Positions 15,160-21,484 of a stretch of 48,936 bases of DNA are shown here, piece by piece (within the stretch, counting starts at the first letter, position 1; each line of letters starts with the position of its first letter). The stretch comes from Candidatus Doudnabacteria bacterium (GTDB lineage Bacteria; Patescibacteriota; Doudnabacteria; UBA920): contig CAIVSE010000077.1 of NCBI GenBank assembly GCA_903908535.1, forward strand, positions 1 through 48,936, given 5' to 3'. The position numbers were made by a program, and so were the translations under genes. The notes under the pieces were generated by a model. It did no database searches, was not told where the DNA came from, and saw only the letters and a program-made list of their open reading frames with translations.

Positions 15160-15189
15160 ATTGTACTGCATTTATAGGGGTTCTGTCAA
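15160..15189 (-). promoter_or_regulatory. Sigma-70-type promoter for the M50-type gene
   Basis: Minus strand TTGACA, 18-nt spacer, TACAAT. The predicted start is near 15153, shortly before the AAGGGGG ribosome-binding site. Confidence 0.75.
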
Positions 15190-15227
15190 GCGGTTTTAGG
15201 GTGGCTTATATTATTAAAAGGAATTTT

Positions 15228-15614
15228 TTAAACATCCTGGTCCGCACTGTTTTTTGCTGAATAATCTGTAATGTTAATTATGAAGGGTTGACTTTCGGCG
15301 TTACCCAACTCTTGTCGTGGGCTAAACTCTTTCTTTAGTTTGCGTTCCAAATACCATTTCGCTTCGTTTGAGTTGTCCAAACTCTCCACAATTGTTTGAC
15401 GGGCTTTTAAAATTGGCTGTTGCCGCAGTCCGTCAATTTTGTCGGAAAATTCGGGTTTTTCTTTCAAAAAATTATAGAAGGTATCCCTGCTGATTCCCGC
15501 AAAGGAACAGGCTTCTTCGGCCGTTGCGTCAATGGCAAAAGCCGTCTCCAGTTTTCGGACAACGGTTGCCGTCATCACCGATGGCCTGCCAACTTTTTTA
15601 GTTTTAGATTTCAT
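15228..15614 (-). CDS. HTH DNA-binding protein, terminase-small-subunit-like
   Basis: 128 aa. GRPSVMTATVV at the start and the block TAEEACSFAGISRDTFYNFL (about residues 30-50) form a homeodomain-like helix-turn-helix resembling small terminase subunits and transposase-associated HTH proteins. The basic C-terminal part (ERKLKKEFSPRQE) may aid DNA contact. It begins immediately after the stop of the recombinase gene at 15615-16520 and is the third gene of that operon. A role as excisionase, recombination directionality factor or DNA-packaging recogniser is possible; no terminase large subunit is present in the window. Confidence 0.65.
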   Translation of the reverse strand: MKSKTKKVGRPSVMTATVVRKLETAFAIDATAEEACSFAGISRDTFYNFLKEKPEFSDKIDGLRQQPILKARQTIVESLDNSNEAKWYLERKLKKEFSPRQELGNAESQPFIINITDYSAKNSADQDV

Positions 15615-16520
15615 TTAAAAGTTCACCCCCTGAAAGGTTGCGTAATAGCGGGGTAAGTCCGCTTTATGCTTTATATTGTCGTTGTATACCTGTAACATCT
15701 CCAGGCTTTTGTGTCTGGTGTATTGGGCAACTTCCAACAAGTCGCCTTTATAAGTTTTAATTAACATGGTAGTAAAGTAGTGCCTGAGGCCGTGGACACA
15801 TTTTGTAATATTGAGTTCGCCAAGCAGGCATTTTACAATTTGTCTTAACGCCCTGGTTGTCAGCCTGTGATTTATGCTGTTGTTGCTCCTGCTGGTGAAC
15901 AGCGGGCCACTGCCAACCTTATTGGCTTTAGCATAAATCTTTAAATTTTTAACCGTTTCGGGATGCAGGTTGATAATTTCCTTGTCATCTCTCCCCTTTC
16001 CCCGCACAAAGGCTACCCCACTTACAAGGTCTAAATCTTTTACGTCCAGCCTAGCAATTTCTATCTGCCGTAATCCTTGCAGGGTTAAAAGGCTAAAAAT
16101 GGCCTTTAGGCGTGAGCTTTCGGGATTTTCGGGTAAAGATTGGAGTTTTTGCGAAACGCTTTGGATTTCGGCTTCTGTAAGGCCGTCTCGTTTATGCTTC
16201 TTGCTTTGGTTAAAACTTTTTACGTTTTGGGTGATGTCTGCGGGTAAAGCCCCTTGTCGGTTAAGCTCCTTTAGGAAGATTTTGGCTGCCGCCAAATATT
16301 TGTTTTTAGTCGCTGTGCTGTAATCGTTACGACCGTCCAAATACCGTTTGAACTTTAAAAAGCTGTTGCGGTCAAAGCCTTCCCTTTGGATGAAGCCCAC
16401 GAACATACCAATGCGGCACTGGTAATCTTTCCGTGTGCCTTCGCTAACATCTAGGTTTTCAAAAATCCTTGCGGCTTGCTGTTCGGGGTTGCTTATGACT
16501 TGTAGAGTTTTAGTGTCCAT
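15615..16520 (-). CDS. Tyrosine recombinase 2, right end
   Basis: 301 aa. The core-binding domain covers residues ~20-110 (SEGTRKDYQCRIGMFVGFI, NKYLAAAKIFLKELN). The catalytic domain shows Arg in TLQGLRQIEIARL, Lys in the GKGRDDKE turn, His-x-x-Arg in VHGLRHYFTTML, His in TRHKS and Tyr in MLQVYND. The gene lies 4 nt after the upstream recombinase and directly abuts the HTH gene. Two adjacent tyrosine recombinases of similar size often act as a pair on asymmetric or multiple core sites, as in XerC/XerD-like or Tn554-like arrangements; which applies here is not visible. Confidence 0.9.
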   Translation of the reverse strand: MDTKTLQVISNPEQQAARIFENLDVSEGTRKDYQCRIGMFVGFIQREGFDRNSFLKFKRYLDGRNDYSTATKNKYLAAAKIFLKELNRQGALPADITQNVKSFNQSKKHKRDGLTEAEIQSVSQKLQSLPENPESSRLKAIFSLLTLQGLRQIEIARLDVKDLDLVSGVAFVRGKGRDDKEIINLHPETVKNLKIYAKANKVGSGPLFTSRSNNSINHRLTTRALRQIVKCLLGELNITKCVHGLRHYFTTMLIKTYKGDLLEVAQYTRHKSLEMLQVYNDNIKHKADLPRYYATFQGVNF

Positions 16521-16524
16521 ATGA

Positions 16525-17418
16525 TTATAAATTATTTAATGGGTGTTTGGTCATTTGCGAACGTAAATGTTCGGCACTGGCTGACAAATAAATTGTCGTG
16601 GTCTTAATGTCCGAGTGTCCCATCATTCGGGAAAGGCTGTAAATGTCGCATCCGCCTTCCAGCATCAGCGTGGCAAAAGTGTGCCGCAGCTTATGAATGG
16701 TAAACTTAATTTTTGACGCTTTAACCATAGTTAGCAAGAGTCTTTTTAAGCCGCTGTCCGTGAATCCTTTATCGTGGTTCAGGGAGATAAAAAATTCTGG
16801 GCAAGTCCTTTTTAGCCGCTTCCGCTCTTCCAGGTATTTTTGCAGACTTTCCGCCAGCTTATAGCATATCGGCAGGATTCTATCCTTACCGCCTTTCCCC
16901 TGCCGAATAAATATGGATAAATTTTCCAGGTCAACGTCGGTATACTTTAAATTTAGCAGTTCCTTTTTCCTTATGCCCGACAGGATGAAGGTGGAAAATA
17001 TGGCGTGGTTCCTGTAACGCAGGAATTTATAAGAATACGGGAAATTGTACGAGACTTCCAAAATTTTCATCGCTTCCTGCCGAGTCAGTTTTGGCGGCAG
17101 TCTTTTCTCCAGCTTTGGGATTTCTATGTCGTCCGTGGGGTTAAACTGCATATAACCCTCTTTCACGCACCACCTAAAGAATACGGCTAAAGATTTGTGG
17201 TAGCAGATGAACGTGTTGGGCGTCCAACCTTGGGAAGTCCTGCCGTAGTAGAATAATTCCCGTGTATTGTCTTTGGTGACCTGCTCCAATTCCTCTATGC
17301 CCGCAAACCTCGTATAATAATTTATTACCTGTTTGTAGCGTTTTAATGTCGGTTTTGAATAGCCTTTTATGTACTGCGAATAATCGCAAAACTTTTGGGC
17401 TAATGTCGCTATTTGCAT
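16525..17418 (-). CDS. Tyrosine recombinase 1, right end
   Basis: 297 aa, XerC/D-like. Residues ~1-105 form the core-binding domain (SKPTLKRYKQVINYYTRF). Catalytic residues: Arg in LSGIRKKELL, Lys in GKGGKDRILP, His-x-x-Arg in IHKLRHTFATLML, His in MMGHSD and Tyr in KTTTIYL. It is the first gene of the right-end operon and starts only 39 nt after the intron-containing tRNA-Thr(GGT). Its ATG lies in the T-run of the tRNA terminator, so expression may need read-through from the tRNA promoter. That would couple recombinase supply to tRNA transcription. Confidence 0.92.
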   Translation of the reverse strand: MQIATLAQKFCDYSQYIKGYSKPTLKRYKQVINYYTRFAGIEELEQVTKDNTRELFYYGRTSQGWTPNTFICYHKSLAVFFRWCVKEGYMQFNPTDDIEIPKLEKRLPPKLTRQEAMKILEVSYNFPYSYKFLRYRNHAIFSTFILSGIRKKELLNLKYTDVDLENLSIFIRQGKGGKDRILPICYKLAESLQKYLEERKRLKRTCPEFFISLNHDKGFTDSGLKRLLLTMVKASKIKFTIHKLRHTFATLMLEGGCDIYSLSRMMGHSDIKTTTIYLSASAEHLRSQMTKHPLNNL

Positions 17419-17419
17419 A

Positions 17420-17450
17420 TAAAAAACACTCCAACGTTAATTGCAGTGTT
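17420..17450 (-). terminator. Terminator-like hairpin between tRNA-Thr and recombinase 1
   Basis: Minus strand AACACT-G-CAA / TTG-G-AGTGTT followed by TTTTTTAT; the recombinase ATG comes directly after. A partial terminator here would set how much read-through reaches the recombinase operon. Confidence 0.65.
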
Positions 17451-17456
17451 TTCTAC

Positions 17457-17741
17457 TGGAGCCCAAGTGCGGAATTGAACCGCAGACCTTCTCCTTCACT
17501 TTTACCTCAATTTCTAACTGGCTACCTGGCCGCCAGTTGTTATATAAGGGTTAGACTGTATCTTACGCTTACCGTAAAGGTTTAGCGTTCCTTGTCAGTC
17601 GTTCGGGCGATTGCTCGCCACGGTCTTGGCCATTGCGGGCTATTAACCGTAATTCGGATTTCATTAAAATGTTTCCATTTTAACGGGCAAGCCTCTTGTA
17701 AGGCCACCATGGAGATGCTCTACCAACTGAGCTACTTGGGC
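17457..17741 (-). tRNA. tRNA-Thr(GGT) interrupted by a group I intron (element-encoded copy)
   Basis: Exon 1 (17706-17741): acceptor GCCCAAG, D-arm, 5' anticodon strand TCTCC and loop start ATGGT. Exon 2 (17457-17496): loop end AA, GGAGA, variable loop, T-arm TGCGG-TTCAATT-CCGCA, acceptor CTTGGGC and encoded CCA. The spliced product is a perfect 76-nt tRNA-Thr with anticodon GGT. It has the same acceptor, D- and T-arms as the chromosomal tRNA that the element splits, differing only in the anticodon stem (TCTCC/GGAGA instead of GCTCC/GGAGC). It most likely replaces the function lost by integration. The intron lies between positions 36 and 37, inside the sequence used as the integration core. 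Confidence 0.88.
17497..17705 (-). ncRNA. Group I self-splicing intron, 209 nt, in tRNA-Thr(GGT)
   Basis: Exon 1 ends in U, and the exon GGU can pair with GCC of the internal guide to give the P1 helix with the U-G wobble at the splice site. The intron's last base is G. P2 is TTAAAATG-GAAA-CATTTTAA; P5 is an ACGGT / ACCGT pairing; P6 is GGCGA-GCAA-TCGCC. P7 is formed by GACTG (after GAAC, the R-element position) and CAGTC in AAGATACAGTC, close to the classical S element AAGAUAUAGUCC. P8 is ACGCT / AGCGT and P9 is AACTGGC / GCCAGTT. It encodes no homing endonuclease. Small tRNA introns of this class are known from bacterial tRNA-Leu, -Ile, -Arg and -fMet; a tRNA-Thr host is less familiar to me. 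Confidence 0.85.
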
Positions 17742-17744
17742 AAA

Positions 17745-17767
17745 CAACGGTATAAATTTTTGTGAAC
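17745..17767 (-). repeat. Right subterminal inverted repeat (candidate recombinase arm site)
   Basis: Minus strand GTTCACAAAAATTTATACCG, then TTG, the inverted counterpart of 4361-4381. It lies between the split tRNA 5' half and the intron-containing tRNA. Confidence 0.6.
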
Positions 17768-17879
17768 TTTGACCAGCCCACGACCTGTTTAGGGCGGAAC
17801 AGGGTCATCCTACTCTTCTCTTTTGGCATTTCTGCTTTTGGATTAGAGCAATTCCTTGATAACAAGCAGGGCCTGTTTA

Positions 17880-17917
17880 TTACCATGGAGCTGCTCTACC
17901 AACTGAGCTACTTGGGC
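17880..17917 (-). pseudogene. 5' half of a chromosomal tRNA-Thr(GGT) split by the element (attR)
   Basis: Minus strand: acceptor GCCCAAG, D-arm GCTCAGTTGGTAGAGC, anticodon strand GCTCC and loop ATGGTAA, after which the sequence departs into the element (TAAACAGGCC). The 3' half that completes it is at 4254-4298. Transcripts from here would give only a tRNA 5' half. Confidence 0.88.
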
Positions 17918-17938
17918 GCGTTAACGTTCCAACACATT

Positions 17939-18787
17939 CTACACGTTTTTTAATTTTTCCGCAATGTCCGCGTTAAACGGTTCAAACTTTTGGGCCTTGA
18001 GCAATGCGGCTTTGGCGGCCAGCCGGTTGCCGGTCTTTTGCAGAGCCCCGGCCAGGGTGGTGTAAAATTTAATGTTGCGGGGTTCCAGGACAATGGCCTG
18101 CTTAAAAGTTTCGGCCGCCTCATTCAGCTGGCCTAAAGCCTCCTGGCACACGCCTTTATTATATAGCCGATTGGGCTGGGAAGGGTCAATGGCCAGGGAC
18201 TGGGCGTAATTTTCCACGGCCGGCCCGTAATCTTTTAGTTTATAGTTGGCCTGGGCCAAACGCGCGTAATATTCGGCATTAGTCATATTATGACGGACCA
18301 AATACTGGAAGATATCGCGCGCGTCGGCAGACTGGCCGCTGTCCAGATAAAATTTACCCAGTTGGTTATAAAGCTGGAGGTTTTTAGGGTCAGCTTTAAT
18401 TTTTTCCAGATAATAATTATCATCAGGCTCGCCGGTTTGATTTTCGGCCTGCGCAGGGATTGGCCGGGCGGCCGGCAGCGCCGCCGCGCTTACCGCATTA
18501 CGGCCAAAAATTTTTTTGACGCGGTAGCCTACTGCCGCGGATGGCCTTAGGTCCTTGGCCTCCAGAAGGAAGTGCCACAACCTTTGGCTTTGCCGCTGAA
18601 AGTAAGTCCGGAATTTGGGAATATCAAGCCAGGGCAGGCCTTTAAGCTTAATTTTTTGCGCCAAGGGGTCAGCCTGCTCCGGCTGGATTTTCGATGCCTC
18701 CGGTAAATGCCGCAGGATCATAAGCACAATCCCGAGAAAAGAAACTATAAGTAAAATATTTGGAATAATTTGGTAAGACAAGCGCAA
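17939..18787 (-). CDS. TPR-repeat membrane protein
   Basis: 282 aa. One N-terminal membrane helix (about residues 8-26, IPNILLIVSFLGIVLMILRH) is followed by a basic linker of ~90 aa, and then by about four tetratricopeptide repeats (residues ~125-280), e.g. LYNQLGKFYLDSGQSADARD and RLYNKGVCQEALGQLNEAAE. TPRs mediate protein-protein contact; here the domain is tethered to the inner membrane, probably on the cytoplasmic side. It lies downstream of tsf on the same strand. Proteins of this layout are common near translation genes in Parcubacteria. Partner unknown. Confidence 0.8.
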   Translation of the reverse strand: MRLSYQIIPNILLIVSFLGIVLMILRHLPEASKIQPEQADPLAQKIKLKGLPWLDIPKFRTYFQRQSQRLWHFLLEAKDLRPSAAVGYRVKKIFGRNAVSAAALPAARPIPAQAENQTGEPDDNYYLEKIKADPKNLQLYNQLGKFYLDSGQSADARDIFQYLVRHNMTNAEYYARLAQANYKLKDYGPAVENYAQSLAIDPSQPNRLYNKGVCQEALGQLNEAAETFKQAIVLEPRNIKFYTTLAGALQKTGNRLAAKAALLKAQKFEPFNADIAEKLKNV

Positions 18788-18794
18788 TAATTTC

Positions 18795-18870
18795 CAATTT
18801 TTAATTTTCAGTTTTCAATGACTTTGCGCCATTGAGTTTGAAAATTGAAAATTGTTAAATGAAAATTTTA
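18795..18870. repeat. AT-rich inverted repeat between tsf and the TPR gene
   Basis: TTTTCAAT...ATTGA-type and AATTTTTAATTTTCA / TGAAAATTGAAAATTG arms make an imperfect long hairpin. It may act as a weak terminator or processing site in the rpsB-tsf transcript. Confidence 0.4.
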
Positions 18871-18873
18871 ATT

Positions 18874-19455
18874 TTAGTTTCCCAAAACGAAACGCGAAAA
18901 GCGGCGCACCACTACATTCTCCCCCATTTTGCCCACGGCTTGCGCTACTAGATCCTTTATTTTTGTATCCGGATTTTTTACAAACGGCTGTTCCATTAGG
19001 CAGGCTTCCTCATAGTATTTGGCCACGCGGCCCTCCACCATCTTATTTATGATATCTTCCGGCTTGCCTTTGGCTTGTTCTTTATAAATTTCCTGTTCTT
19101 TTTCCATCACGTCACCCGGCACATCCGCAATACTTACGTATAAAGGATTAGCCGCGGCAATGTGCAGGGCAATTTCTTTAACCAAAGTTTTAAAGTCGTC
19201 GGTGCGGGACACAAAGTCGGTTTCGCAATTAACTTCCACCAAAACGCCCACGCGGGAACCTGGATGGATGTAGGCTTCAACCAGGCCTTCCTTGGCCGCG
19301 CGTTCGGACTTTTTTCCGGCCTTCATGGCGCCTTTTTTGCGCAAAATTTCCATGGCTTTGTCCTTATCGTTGCCGGCTTCCGTAAGCGCTTCTTTGATAT
19401 CAACAATCCCCGCTCCGGTTAATTCGCGCAGTTCTTTTAAAATATCGTTAGACAT
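18874..19455 (-). CDS. tsf: Elongation factor Ts
   Basis: 193 aa, the short bacterial form with UBA-like N-domain (LKELRELTGAGIVDIKEALT), the conserved core EVNCETDFVSRTDDF and a single dimerisation/core half. EF-Ts recharges EF-Tu by exchanging GDP for GTP. The C-terminus (GENVVVRRFSRFVLGN) matches the family. It follows rpsB by 25 nt, the usual rpsB-tsf operon. About 100 aa shorter than E. coli EF-Ts, as in many reduced genomes. Confidence 0.95.
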   Translation of the reverse strand: MSNDILKELRELTGAGIVDIKEALTEAGNDKDKAMEILRKKGAMKAGKKSERAAKEGLVEAYIHPGSRVGVLVEVNCETDFVSRTDDFKTLVKEIALHIAAANPLYVSIADVPGDVMEKEQEIYKEQAKGKPEDIINKMVEGRVAKYYEEACLMEQPFVKNPDTKIKDLVAQAVGKMGENVVVRRFSRFVLGN

Positions 19456-19480
19456 ATGATTTTGTTTAGGTTAAATTAAT

Positions 19481-20224
19481 CTACTTAACTTCTTCAGCTG
19501 ACGGTTCGGCCACCGGAGCCGCTTCCTTGACTATCGCGGCCGCGCCCTTGGCTTCGTTAATGGCGTTGCTCATAGCCTGGCAGATAAGCTCTATGGCTTT
19601 GGTGGCATCGTCGTTGGCCGGAATCACATAGTTAATCCCTTCCGGGTTAACATTGGTATCTACAACGCCCACAATCTTTATGTTACTTTTTTGGGCTTCC
19701 TTTACCGCAATATCATCGTGTTTAACGTCAGTAACAAAAATGGCATCCGGCAGTTTCTTCATGTTTTTAATGCCCTCGAACAGCTTTTCCATCTTTTCTA
19801 TTTCGCGGTCAATCATCAAACGTTCTTTTTTGGTGTATTTGGTTTCCAGTTCTCCGGTAGCCTTTAAGCCTTCCAGGCGTTCCATTTTGCGCACGGTGCG
19901 CTGGATGGTTTTAAAGTTGGTAAAGGTGCCGCCCAGCCAGCGGACGTTAATGTAAGGCATGCCGCAGGCCATGGCTGCGTTTTTTAAAATGTCCTTGCTT
20001 TGCCGTTTGGTTCCCACAAATAAGATGGTACCGCCTTTGCCGGCCACGTCGCCGGCAAATTTCATGGCTTTTTCCAGGTTCTTTTTGGTCTGTTCCAAAT
20101 CCAAAATATGGATACCGCTCCGAACCGTAAAAATGTACGGCTTCATTTTGGGGTTCCACCGGCTGGTGGTATGGCCAAAATGCGCTCCGCTTTTGAGCAA
20201 ATCTAAAAGGGTGATGTCTTTCAT
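19481..20224 (-). CDS. rpsB: Small ribosomal subunit protein uS2
   Basis: 247 aa. Opens with LLKSGAHFGHTTSRWNPKMK and holds FVGTKRQSKDIL, YINVRWLGGTFTNF and PDAIFVTDV, all hallmarks of uS2. The C-terminal ~30 aa form an Ala/Glu-rich tail. AAGGACC before the ATG is a weak ribosome-binding site. The gene has its own promoter (20316-20344) and a structured leader (20239-20296). In other bacteria uS2 represses its own operon through its leader, so autoregulation is plausible here. Confidence 0.96.
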   Translation of the reverse strand: MKDITLLDLLKSGAHFGHTTSRWNPKMKPYIFTVRSGIHILDLEQTKKNLEKAMKFAGDVAGKGGTILFVGTKRQSKDILKNAAMACGMPYINVRWLGGTFTNFKTIQRTVRKMERLEGLKATGELETKYTKKERLMIDREIEKMEKLFEGIKNMKKLPDAIFVTDVKHDDIAVKEAQKSNIKIVGVVDTNVNPEGINYVIPANDDATKAIELICQAMSNAINEAKGAAAIVKEAAPVAEPSAEEVK

Positions 20225-20238
20225 GGTCCTTATCCTTC

Positions 20239-20296
20239 TATCCGGTGGATTTATAAGATGCCCACAGGCCTTATAAACAGGAGGGTTTACCGGATA
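20239..20296 (-). promoter_or_regulatory. Structured rpsB 5' leader (candidate uS2 autoregulatory element)
   Basis: Nested helices on the minus strand: outer TATCCGGT / ACCGGATA (8 bp) and inner TTTATAAG / CTTATAAA (8 bp), separated by an asymmetric internal loop AACCCTCCTG. It ends about 14 nt before the start codon. The shape, an outer and an inner helix with a purine/pyrimidine-biased internal loop, is typical of ribosomal-protein binding leaders. Confidence 0.6.
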
Positions 20297-20315
20297 TGTT
20301 AATTAATCTGTCTAA

Positions 20316-20344
20316 ATTATAGCAGGCCTTGACGAAAATGGCAA
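20316..20344 (-). promoter_or_regulatory. rpsB promoter
   Basis: Minus strand TTGCCA, 17-nt spacer, TATAAT. It overlaps face to face with the rpmE promoter. Confidence 0.75.
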
Positions 20345-20357
20345 ATAAGGATACAAT
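20329..20357 (+). promoter_or_regulatory. rpmE promoter
   Basis: TTGACG, 17-nt spacer, TACAAT. It shares 16 bp with the divergent rpsB promoter, so the two ribosomal-protein operons probably compete for RNA polymerase. Confidence 0.75.
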
Positions 20358-20361
20358 AAAC

Positions 20362-20377
20362 GGGACATGACCCATTA
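20362..20377 (+). repeat. Direct repeat flanking rpmE, upstream copy
   Basis: GGGACATGACCCATTA in the rpmE leader matches GGGACATAACCCATTA just after the stop codon (20658-20673) at 15 of 16 positions. Confidence 0.6.
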
Positions 20378-20391
20378 ATTGTTCATAAACC

Positions 20392-20655
20392 ATGAAAACA
20401 GCTATCCATCCCAAATATTTTAATGATGCCATAGTCACCTGCGCCTGTGGCAAAACTTTTACCACCGGCAGCACCCAGGCTACGCTTTACACCGAAGTCT
20501 GCAGCCAGTGCCACCCGTTTTATACCGGCAAGCAAATGCTACTCGACACCGCCGGCGTAGTCGATAAGTTTAAAAAGCGCAGCGCCGCCGCCGCAGCCAT
20601 TAAGTCTGTGGTCAAGGTCAAAAAAGAACGCAAACCGCGCGTGAAAAAAGCATAA
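20392..20655 (+). CDS. rpmE: Large ribosomal subunit protein bL31 (zinc type)
   Basis: 87 aa. Zinc-ribbon cysteines in CACG and CSQC, the bL31 signatures MKTAIHPKYF and HPFYTGKQMLLDTAGVVDKF, and a basic Ala/Lys C-terminal tail. bL31 bridges the two ribosomal subunits; zinc-type copies are replaced by non-zinc paralogues in some bacteria, but no paralogue is in this window. It is a single gene with its own promoter (20329-20357) and terminator (20692-20717). The leader and trailer carry matching 16-nt repeats that could be a binding site for the protein itself. Confidence 0.95.
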   Translation: MKTAIHPKYFNDAIVTCACGKTFTTGSTQATLYTEVCSQCHPFYTGKQMLLDTAGVVDKFKKRSAAAAAIKSVVKVKKERKPRVKKA

Positions 20656-20657
20656 TG

Positions 20658-20673
20658 GGGACATAACCCATTA
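20658..20673 (+). repeat. Direct repeat flanking rpmE, downstream copy
   Basis: GGGACATAACCCATTA; partner of 20362-20377. Confidence 0.6.
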
Positions 20674-20691
20674 TCAGCAATATTTATATTT

Positions 20692-20717
20692 AAAACCCCG
20701 CCGTAAGGCGGGGTTTT
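20692..20717 (+). terminator. rpmE intrinsic terminator
   Basis: AAAACCCCGCC-GTAA-GGCGGGGTTTT, a perfect 11-bp stem including the A/T tracts. It can work on both strands. Confidence 0.9.
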
Positions 20718-20778
20718 GCGTCGGTTAGGGAAGGTCTATTTTTCATTTATTAGCCATTTAAGTGTTTACTTAAATCGC

Positions 20779-21444
20779 TTATTTGACAATATTTAGCAAA
20801 TCCTTAAGGTTAGTAATGGTATAATCCACGGCTTCCGATTTTCTGTCTCCGTATTCAGGCAGTTTGTACCAAATGGTGGTCATGCCGAAGTTTTTTGCTT
20901 GGACTAGTCCCCTCTCTATGTTATCGTCTATCATGACGGATTTTTTAGGGTCGGCGCCGGTGCTATTAAATACGGCCTGGTAAAGTTGTGGGTCAGGTTT
21001 CTTAAAACCATAGTCAAGCGAGACCTCATTATGGTCAAAATATTGCAAAATGCCGGCTTGTTCCAACACTGTTTTAATGTACGCGTGCTGGTTGGCAATA
21101 ATTCCCAATTTATATTTTTGGCTTAGTATTGGTAGGACTTCTTTTATTTCTGGACGGATGTTTTTGACTTCAAAATAGTTTGGTAAACCTTTTTCTCGTT
21201 TCAACAGGTCTTGTTTAGCATCTTTAAATTTGTCGCCTGGCACAATTAATGAAAGCATGTTTTCTGCAAGGTTGCCAATTATGGAGCTGGCTTTTTGATG
21301 GAGATTAAAGACGTCCTGAAAAGTTAAATTAGGATTGTATATCTGCGCAGACTCCAAAATTAGTTGCCGCCTGGCATTATTAAAAGCTGATTCATTTATA
21401 ATTACTCCTCCAACATCAAAAAATATCCAGTCAATATTGTTCAT
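20779..21444 (-). CDS. HAD-superfamily hydrolase
   Basis: 221 aa. HAD motif I is FFDVGGVI (nucleophile Asp), the cap domain covers ~20-95, the Lys region is GFKKPDPQLY and motif IV is VMIDDNIERG. This matches phosphatases of the epoxide-hydrolase-N/YihX-like group acting on sugar phosphates or other small phosphorylated metabolites. A second HAD gene on the same strand follows at 21732-22340, so the two may be ancient duplicates. Substrate not predictable. Confidence 0.88.
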   Translation of the reverse strand: MNNIDWIFFDVGGVIINESAFNNARRQLILESAQIYNPNLTFQDVFNLHQKASSIIGNLAENMLSLIVPGDKFKDAKQDLLKREKGLPNYFEVKNIRPEIKEVLPILSQKYKLGIIANQHAYIKTVLEQAGILQYFDHNEVSLDYGFKKPDPQLYQAVFNSTGADPKKSVMIDDNIERGLVQAKNFGMTTIWYKLPEYGDRKSEAVDYTITNLKDLLNIVK

Positions 21445-21484
21445 AATTTTGCTTATTTGGCAATAAGCAGTAATTTATTTTAGT

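Larger units (their letters stand above)
4299..17879. mobile_element. Integrative element of ~13.6 kb inserted in the anticodon loop of tRNA-Thr(GGT)
   Basis: The boundaries are set by the two complementary halves of one tRNA-Thr gene, which share a 7-bp core ATGGTAA (4292-4298 and 17880-17886). Inside are three tyrosine recombinases (one at the left end, two in an operon at the right end), a ribbon-helix-helix-like protein, a terminase-small-subunit-like HTH protein, a structured ncRNA, paired secreted proteins, a SIR2/NERD/nuclease cassette, a HEPN-like protein, an M50-type peptidase, and a replacement tRNA-Thr(GGT) with a group I intron. Subterminal inverted repeats (4361-4381 and 17745-17767) support both ends belonging to one element. 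There are no capsid, portal or conjugation genes, so it is a satellite-like island or genomic island rather than a full phage or ICE. Confidence 0.85.

Noticed and set aside
4254-17917. Trans-spliced split tRNA as in Nanoarchaeum
   Set aside because: The halves share a 7-bp core and flank a recombinase-bearing element with end repeats, and they lack complementary extensions. Integration explains the split.
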